Shown: positions 56,662 through 64,000 of the stretch, one piece after another
Position numbering within the stretch: position 1 is the stretch's first letter
How the letters are laid out: each line of letters starts with the position of its first letter
From: Emergomyces orientalis
Lineage: Eukaryota; Ascomycota; Eurotiomycetes; Onygenales; Ajellomycetaceae
Assembly (NCBI GenBank): GCA_002110485.1
Contig: MOWL01000030.1
Coordinates: 62,001-126,000 of the forward strand
DNA: 64,000 nt
Direction: 5' to 3'
Notes under the pieces: model-generated
Database searches by the model: none
Told to the model about the DNA's origin: nothing
The model's input: only the letters and a program-made list of their open reading frames with translations
Position numbers and translations under genes: made by a program

Positions 56662-57839
56662 ATGGTCATCTTTAAGATTTCATTGGATGAAGACGAATTT
56701 GTGTTAGCCACAAGCAGTCATGAATCACAGAACAAAGAAATGACCATCAATCTCACTAGAGAGGAGCTCATGGAGCTTCTTCAGATGAAGAAAAGACTGA
56801 CAGCTCAACAAGTGAAGCTACAGAATCAACAACAAGAACTCAAGAAGCAATGAATAGCCACTGAAACTTCAGACTCAACTGAAGTTATCACTATCCCTCT
56901 CCCTATTGAATCAAAACGGTCAAAAGCAAGCCTTCCAGACCCTGTCTGTTATAACAGCAATAATCTCTTCTATTTCCCACAGTTCCTCAGCAACCTCAAA
57001 GCCAAGATTATGATTGATGGACAGGCCATTGGAAATGAACAAGCTCAAGTGTGGTATACTTTTGAAAGACTGAAAGACAAAGCATCAGCAAGAATTCATT
57101 CTTGGGTGGATTGATATTCTGAAACTAGTAGATTTACCACCAAGGAGTTCCTTGAGCTTCTGAAATCAACATTTGCTGACACAGCCTATGAGCAGAAAGC
57201 CTTGAACAAACTGAATAGACTGAGACAAGAAAAGAGAAGCTTTGATGAACTCTTGACTGAGCTAAAGCAACTGCTTCTAGAGACTGATGAGCATGAATGG
57301 GCTGATTCAATTAAAAAAGACTATCTGAAAGAAGTCTTCAATCAAGAACTAAAGAAACATCTCTTGAGCTTGAATGAAAAGAAGTCCTATGATGAATTCA
57401 AGAATCAAGTGAAAAGAATTGCAGATTGTGTGAAGAACTTCAATAGTTTGAGAAGAGTCAGCTGAGTTGACACTGAAATATCTCACTCAAGAGATTCTGG
57501 GGAAGCCTTCCCCAGACCCCTTCTGAATCACAGGATGTCATGGACTGGGAGCCCACACCAGCGCGAACCGCCAAGGAGAAGGACAAGAGAACACAACACA
57601 CTGCATGAATAGATCTCAAGAAGCTGGATAGAAGAAAGGAAAAGAGGTTGTGCTTCCGCTGTGAAGCATCAGGGCACATGGTCACAGATTGCCCTTACAA
57701 GCCTGCACGGCGCCCTGTGAAGGCCGCCAGTGTAGCCTCCATGTTGGAACCCCGCCAAAGCCGCCCTCAGCCTCAGTCAAGGGCGAGTAGCCTCAACAGT
57801 AGCTCAAGGAAGAGCTCTCCGGAGCCGGGAAAAGAGTAG
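56662..57839 (+). pseudogene. Gypsy P gag
   Basis: An N-terminal helix (E-E-L-M-E-L-L-Q-M-K-K), a capsid-like core (F-L-S-N-L-K-A-K, W-Y-T-F-E-R-L-K-D-K-A, F-L-E-L-L-K-S-T-F, L-L-E-T-D-E-H-E-W) and a C-F-R-C-x4-H-x4-C knuckle at about 57650-57690. Stops are TGA near 56851 and 57111, TGA at 57463-57465, and TGA at 57606-57608 in the frame holding the knuckle. A frame change lies between 57465 and 57545. Confidence 0.82.
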
Positions 57840-57913
57840 CCTCTGCCGAAAATCACCTGCAGAGGCCCACAGAGAAACAAGCAGTCAAGGGATGAAAGAA
57901 ATTTGAGAAGAAA

Positions 57914-60900
57914 ATGATTAGAGACCCAATCTATGTAGATGCTGTCTTAGATGGCATACACTCCACTAGAGCAATGATAGATTCAGAGTGTGCCCTCTAT
58001 GGCATTATCTCCTCACACCTTGCACGAAAATTGAACCTCCAGCGTATGAAATTTCCCGGTCGTCTTATTGAAGGATTTGATGGCAACTATCAAATGATCG
58101 ACAAAGTAGCTTGTGCGGCATTGGACATAGGAGGACATCTAGCTAAGAGGTCCTACTTCTATGTGGTTAAGACCCCTCAGGACTCAGGTTCCCCCCATAT
58201 CACTCTAGGGATGCCATGGCTGAACATGTTCAATGCAGTGCCTGACAGTAAAAGACAGGAGCTGCGTTTCTGTTCAGAAGTTGTGATGAAGAATGCTCTG
58301 GCCCTCAATGAGAATTCTTGATCAATTCAAGTTTCAGCAGTTACATTTGAGCATCATCTCTGCAAACACTGCAAGCAAGACAGCACTCAGGTCTTCTCAG
58401 CTAGTCTGAAGGACATAGAGAAAGCCCTGAAGATAAAAAAGAAATTCACTGATTCACAGAAGAAACTGCTCAAACATTATCATGTCTATTTGAATGTGTT
58501 TGATTGTACTGCAGTCAACACTTTACCCCTTCATCGCAGACCAGGGGTAGACCACGAAATCACATTGAAAAATAGAGATGGAAAAGAGGCTCAACCATCT
58601 TGAAGCTCTCTCTACAACATGTCCTGGGATGAACTTCTTGTCCTCCAGAAGACACTACTGGATTACTTGGATAAAGGCTTCATACGAGTGAGTAATTCAC
58701 CGGCAGCAGCCCCTGTGCTCTTTGCTCGGAAACCAGGGAGTGGCCTACGATTCTGTGTAGACTACTGTGGCTTGAATGCAATCACTTGCAAGGACTGATA
58801 CCCCCTCCCATTAATCAATGAGACTCTAGAATGTATTGACAAGATAAAATGGTTTACAAAGCTTGATGTTACTGCAGCTTTTCACAGGCTTCGCATTGCA
58901 GAAGGTGATGAATGGAAGACAGCCTTCAGGACTCAATATGGGCTCTATGAATGGCTGGTAACTCTCTTTGAATTGGCAAATGCCTCTAGCATCTTCCAGA
59001 AGTACATCAATTGGGCTCTACATGAATACCTGGACAAGTTTGTATCTGTCTACATTGATGATATCTTGATTTTCACCTCAGGCAGTCTTAAGCAACACCG
59101 CCAACATGTTGAAAAGGTACTTACCAAGTTACATAAGACTGGTCTTCAGATTGATATAGACAAGTGTGACTTCGAGGTTCAATCAACCAAGTATCTAGAA
59201 TTTATCATAGAGACTGGAAAAGGTGTGAGCATGAATTCAGAGAAGATTCAGATAATTATAAAATGACAAGCTCTCACTACAGTTAAAGATGTCTGCAGAT
59301 TCATAGAATTCACAAACTTTTATAGAAGATTTATACAGAATTTCTTGAAGATTGTGGCCCCCCTCACAGAGCTCATCAAAAAGAATATAAAGTTTAACTG
59401 ATTCAAGAAAGTAAATCAGGTCTTTGAACTGCTTAAAAAGATATTCATCTCTGCATCAATATTACTGCAGTTCTCCTCTGATCATGAAACAGTTGTTGAA
59501 ACAGATTTCTCTGATTATGTTACTGAAGGAGTACTCTCTCAGTATGATGATGATAAACTGCTGAGACCATGTGTCTTCTTCTCTAAGAAGAACACACCCA
59601 CTGAATGCAACTATGAAATTCATGATAAGGAATTGCTCGCTGTAATCAGATGCTTGGAAGAATGGGACTCTCAGTTAAGAAGTACTGACAAGTTCAAGAT
59701 CATCACTGATCACAAGAATCTAGAGTACTTCATGACCTCGCGGAAGCTCTCAGAAAGGCAAGTATGCTGGGCTCAGTTCCTGAGCCGTTTCAATTTTGAA
59801 TTGGCGTATCGGCCCGGTAAGGACAACGCTGCCGCGGACGCCCTATCCCGCCGGGACCAGGACCTACCAAGTGGCCAAGACGACGAGAGACATGCCTACA
59901 GGGAATTCCAAATGCTACAGCCAGTTAAATGCTTCTTGATGATTGACAGGAAGGGTCTGGGGAAGCCTTCCTCAGATGTTCCCCAACCCTCATGTGAACC
60001 CCAACCTGTTAGTGCAGTGCCAATCACAGCACTAGCCCTGCTCATAGAAGAACGCACCCTCACTGAAGAATGGGCTCAGGCTAAAAAGAATGACAACACA
60101 CTAAAGAAGCTGGAACAGATCATTCACAGTGACTCTTGGAAGTTTCCTTCACAGTTAAAGATCAAGGTCTCAGTGATAGAATGTAGTATTGAAAATGAAT
60201 ATCTCTGCTTTAGAGGGTGGAAGTGGGTCCCAGACTCTGAACCTCTACGGACCAGAATACTACAGGAGATCCATGATTCAGTGATGACAGAACACTCTGA
60301 ATGAGAGGCCATGTATCAAATCCTTGCCTGAGACTATTTTTGACCTAACTGTGCTCAAGATGTGAGGGTCTTCACCCATAATTGTGACATTTGTAGGGCA
60401 AACACAGCATGGAAGGAGCGTCGACATGGCCTGCTAAAGCCCCTGCCCATACCAGACTGAATATGGAGAGAAATCTCCATTGACTTCATTGTGAAACTTC
60501 TGGAGTCTGATGGATTCACTAATATCATGGTGATCACGGACCGTCTGAGCAAAGATGTGATAATTGAACCCTGTAAGAAAATAGACACTGAGACACTAGT
60601 GAATGTCTTTATCAACTGCTTCTAAGAAGGCATGGTGTGCCATCAGCTATAGTCTCAGACTGCGGAACGCAGTTTGTTGGAGCCCTTTGGTCACATGTAT
60701 GTAAGAAGTTAGGCATCACCAGACATCTCTCTACTGCCTACCATCCAGAGACAGATGGGTCCACGGAACGGGCAAATCAGTCACTGGAGGCCTATATCAG
60801 GAAGTTCACAAACTTTGCACAGAATGACTGGTCAGGATGTTTAGCATCCGCTGAATTAGCCATGAATGGTAGAGACTCAGCAACTACTGACATGAGCCCA

Positions 60901-61431
60901 TTCTTCTTGATGCATGGGTATAATTTAGACTCATTACAGCTGAAAGAGAACACTTCAGTTTCTGAGAGTTCTCAAAACTCAATTGAGCAAGCAGAATTAA
61001 TTCTAGCAAAGCTGAAGAATGCAGCAACCTGGGCCCAGACTTCAATGACAAATGCCCAGCAAGAACAAGAGCTCCAGGCTAATCACCATCAAGATGCTGC
61101 CCTGGAATACAGAGTTAATGACACTGTCTGATTGAGTTTGAAGAATGTGTCTACACTTCAGTCTTCAAAGAAGCTGGATGTTTGGAATGAAAAGTTCAAG
61201 ATAATAGAGAGAATTGGCTCTCATGTCTATCAATTGAACATGTCATCTGGGATTCATAATGTTTTTCATGTGGATTTACTTCGCCCTGCTGCTGGAGACC
61301 CGCTGCCATTCCAAATCTGCCATGAACCCCAACCACCGGCCATAGATGTTGATGGGCACGAGGAGTATTATGTTGAGAAGATCCTTAAGAAGAAGATTAG
61401 ATACCGCCAGAAGCATTATCTGATCAAATGA
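57914..61431 (+). pseudogene. Gypsy P pol (protease, RT, RNase H, integrase)
   Basis: One frame from 57914 to about 60619 holds a protease (M-I-D-S-E-C-A, with Glu for the catalytic-loop Gly), RT (F-C-V-D-Y-C-G-L-N-A; V-Y-I-D-D-I-L-I-F), RNase H (T-D-F-S-D-Y; D-H-K-N-L-E-Y-F) and the integrase zinc site (H-N-C-D-I-C). It has nine stops, all TGA: 58319, 58601, 58796, 59264, 59399, 60302, 60329, 60341 and 60458 (first bases). A one-base loss near 60620 shifts frame to the integrase core (60637-61131: A-I-V-S-D-C-G-T-Q-F). TGA at 61129-61131, where relatives have V-W-L-S, precedes the final domain ending at 61431. Confidence 0.9.
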
Positions 61432-61508
61432 GTGAGCTGAACTGTCCTCACCTGAGTAAAGGCATCTCTAATGGAGGAGACTCAGGCTCTTGATGACTAC
61501 CTGTGGAG

Positions 61509-61535
61509 GACCACGGAAGGGGAGGAGAGGGGTAA
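61509..61535 (+). other. Gypsy P polypurine tract
   Basis: A purine run GGAAGGGGAGGAGAGGGG directly precedes the 3' LTR, as needed for plus-strand DNA priming. Confidence 0.75.
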
Positions 61536-61772
61536 TGTCAGAGGTTGAACCCCTATATGGTTATATGGACTCGGGCTAGCTGCTCAAATAGACTAATAGC
61601 TTCCACACTAGTGACTAGCCCTTGCTTGCAGCTTGCACTTAGAGCTCTTTTCTTCACACTCTTTGCACTCTCTCTTTTCTTTCTCTTTTCTTTCTCTTTT
61701 CTTTCTTAAGCTTTTCTTCTTGTATTTTAGATACAATATAGTTCTTTCATACCTAATTGCTCGCCCCTTACA
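61536..61772 (+). repeat. Gypsy P 3' LTR (237 bp)
   Basis: TGTCAGAGGTTGAAC...CGCCCCTTACA. Nine of the ten differences from the 5' LTR are T or A in this copy. Confidence 0.93.
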
Positions 61773-64000
61773 CTAGGCTGTAAGCTCCCCTTAGGTCCAA
61801 TACTGTGAACCAGGTAACTTTTTGAAACCTGTCTTGTATTTTCTCAATGAGGGGTAGCAGGTATTGATTCTTTATCATTATGCTGTTCAGTTGTCTGTAA
61901 TTCACACATAATCGTAGGCTGCCATCTTTCTTTGGGACGAATATCACCGGGTAACCCGCTGGTGATGTAGATGAGCATATGAATCCTTTTGCTTTATTTT
62001 CATTCAAATATTTCTGTAATTTGAATAGTTCTTTCTCAGTCATTCTGTATATTGCTGAGTAGACAGGCTTTTTTCTTCTTATAACAGTATCTCATAATCC
62101 CATTCTCTGTGTTTTGATAGACTTTGCAAAGATTCTTTTTCATTAAACATTTCTTGAAATTCTGAATACTTCTCCAGTATTATTTTGTTCACAGTCTTTA
62201 GGTTTGTCAGTTCTTTTGTCAGTTAATCTTTAGGTTTTCTGACTTTCTCTGTTACTTAAATCTGCTTATTCATAGCTTGACTTCTGATCTCTTCTTTGCT
62301 GTGACTGCTAGACTTCAGAGCTTCTGGTCACAGGGAACATTCACATCTTGTTAGCCTTAATAGTCCCTCCTGCCAGTTAATTTCCAGGTTATGTTTCTGT
62401 AATCAAGAATATCTGAGTATCATGTCATATTCTTCTGTTCAAGTGATATCAAATATTATTTTTTTCTCATGATCTTCTATTTTCATTGTCATAGAGTGTG
62501 TTTTCTGATTGATCTGTCTCAAGCTTGTTTCTTCAAGTTCTTGTAAATGATATTCATTTCTTTTTTATCATGTAAGAATTGTTCTTTTGATCACATATTC
62601 TGAGTTCATGAATATTCCAGTTGCTTCTGAATCTAGTAGTGTGTGCGCGCTTTGCCCTTCTAAATCCACTTGAATTCTTAGGTGTGATAATTCTTTTGTT
62701 GCAGCTAACTGCTGGCTCATTTCACTTTTCCAGAGCACTATTTCTGGAAAGTGTGATTGTTTTTTGCTGATCTTAGTATTTCTTTGAGATTCTCTGATGC
62801 TTCATCTTCTATTATTTCATGTAAGATTTCAATGTTGCTGACATATTTTTGTCAATTCATGACTTCTTCTTTTTATTGCAATAATCTGATAATCTCTCTT
62901 CATGAATCTGAGTTTGTTCTGTGATATCTTGTGTTATAGCATTTTTTCAATCTCTGTTCTTCAACTTTATGTCAGTGAACTCTTCCTTTCTCTGATCACT
63001 GAGTTGATTCTGTTGAGTATCACTGAGTTCTCAGCTTGTGATAGATGTGATACAGTTCTGAACATCTGTGAGTGATACAGTATATTCATGCTATTTCTTG
63101 ATGATCTTCATGATCTTTGTCTAGCCTTGAGTCACCTTGTAGTTGTTGCAGTATGAATGTTGATTTAAATGAACTTCATTGCTGTGAATCTTCTTCTTTT
63201 CATGAGACTCTAGAGTAGTACTCTTCTCTTATTTTTTCTTCTCTGTGAATCTCACAGTTGTCTTCTCAACATAATAATCATATTATTTCTGAGTATTCAT
63301 GATTATCTCTTTTTGGTTTTGCTTCTCATAGTTCATTGTAATTGTAATTTTCAAACTGTTGAATTTGACATTCTATTTCTGTATATTGTTCTTGAAGCAT
63401 TGCAATGATTGTTTGTCTATCAGAATCAGTTAATTGTTGTTCAAATTCTGTTATAAGGTCCTCCTCATCATCATCACTGTCTGTAAGAGGTTCGTTGGTG
63501 TCGCTGTTGTATACCGGGATGGAAGCGCGAAGGTGCCTTTTTTTCCTAGAAAAATATTCTGAATCTTCTTTTCTCTCCAGATGTTCTAAGCAGTCAGTGT
63601 CAGTGCAAAAAGATCAATGTATTTTTGAATGTTCTGAATGCATTACATCTTTCATGTTTTGTGAGTCTTGAAATTCTTCTTCATCATCTTTCACACAAGT
63701 TGGACAGTCTGTTATCTTGCAGTTATAAAATGTTTCATGATAAAGATGGTTAGCATCAGTTCACTGTCATTCAATGTCATTCTGTTGTGCCTGCAAGTGA
63801 TAATCACAGTTACACCTGAACATTATATACTCTCTGTGACAGAGGTGATTTTTTTCAGCCATTTCTTTGTTCATTTGTTTGGTGTGATAGTCACATTCCA
63901 TGTACATGAGTTTGAATGTGAATGATTCATCTGTTCTGAGTTGCTGATGTTATTCTTTGCATTCTTTTCAAGTTCATTGTTCATGATCTGTTCAGAAGTT
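61773..64000 (-). pseudogene. Gypsy Q, upstream part (RT start, protease, degraded gag)
   Basis: Minus strand. 62043-61773 is the RT N-terminal part (V-P-K-K-D-G-S-L-R-L-C-V-N-Y-R-Q-L-N, F-T-V-L-D-L-R-G-A-Y-S), whose continuation is at 56180. Around 62720-62580 a retropepsin reads L-L-D-S-E-A-T-G, with Glu replacing the usual Gly. From about 62800 to the window end the minus frames are Gln/Glu-rich and broken, consistent with decayed gag and spacer. I cannot delimit them further, and the 5' LTR is outside the window. Confidence 0.75.

Larger units (their letters stand above)
56191..61772 (+). mobile_element. Gypsy P, complete Ty3/gypsy element inserted in Q
   Basis: 5582 bp with 237-bp LTRs (56191-56427 and 61536-61772) and target duplication CTAGG (56186-56190 and 61773-61777). 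It splits the RT of Q between G-A-Y-S-L-V and M-K-K-G-E-E-W. Internal order is gag, protease, RT, RNase H, integrase, purine tract. The LTRs differ at ten sites, all C-to-T/G-to-A. Confidence 0.95.

Noticed and set aside
1..64000. CRISPR arrays, bacterial operons, tRNA or rRNA genes
   Set aside because: No regularly spaced repeats with unique spacers, no cloverleaf sequence and no rRNA segments were seen. Introns and retroelements show eukaryotic nuclear DNA.

Overview
The window looks like nuclear DNA of a filamentous ascomycete (Pezizomycotina). The four host genes have short introns (53-115 bp) with fungal splice signals, and the mobile elements are fungal types: copia elements with half-tRNA primers, Tad/I-like LINEs and chromodomain gypsy elements. 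A repeat-rich lineage such as a powdery mildew or another leotiomycete would fit, but nothing here proves it.

Bases 1-6.6 kb are the gene-bearing edge. They hold a partial MIT-domain protein gene (-), the four-exon complex I 20-kDa (PSST/NDUFS7) gene (-), a divergently transcribed TRAPPC2L/Tca17 gene (+) with a GC-AG intron, and a frameshifted alpha/beta-hydrolase gene (-). The other 57 kb is almost entirely nested retrotransposons.

From 6.6 to 21.6 kb lie three copia elements, all on the minus strand. Copia-1 (TSD CCCTT) has its 5' LTR split by two nearly identical elements, copia-2a and copia-2b, inserted four bases apart (TSDs GCAAC and CCTCC). From 21.7 to 34.6 kb lie a P-family gypsy solo LTR, a minus-strand P-family gypsy (P') split by a full-length LINE-C, an R-type LTR with a broken gag, and the chromodomain end of a second gypsy family (Q'). 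From 34.6 to 54.0 kb lie LINE-A (-) and its near-identical inverted partner LINE-B (+), pieces of LINE-D (a LINE-C relative) with an R solo LTR inside, LINE-E (-), and a LINE 3' end. From 54.0 to 64 kb a minus-strand gypsy (Q) has its RT split by a complete plus-strand gypsy (P, TSD CTAGG).

The most notable result is a mutation signature. The copia LTR pairs are identical. By contrast, the P LTR pair differs at ten sites, all C-to-T/G-to-A transitions: six at CpC/GpG, two at CpG and two at CpA. The same bias explains why conserved tryptophans across the LINEs and gypsies are repeatedly TGA and never, where I looked, TAG, and why three protease active sites read D-S-E instead of D-S-G. This resembles repeat-induced mutation but lacks the classical CpA preference. 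UGA readthrough is a second, weaker explanation.
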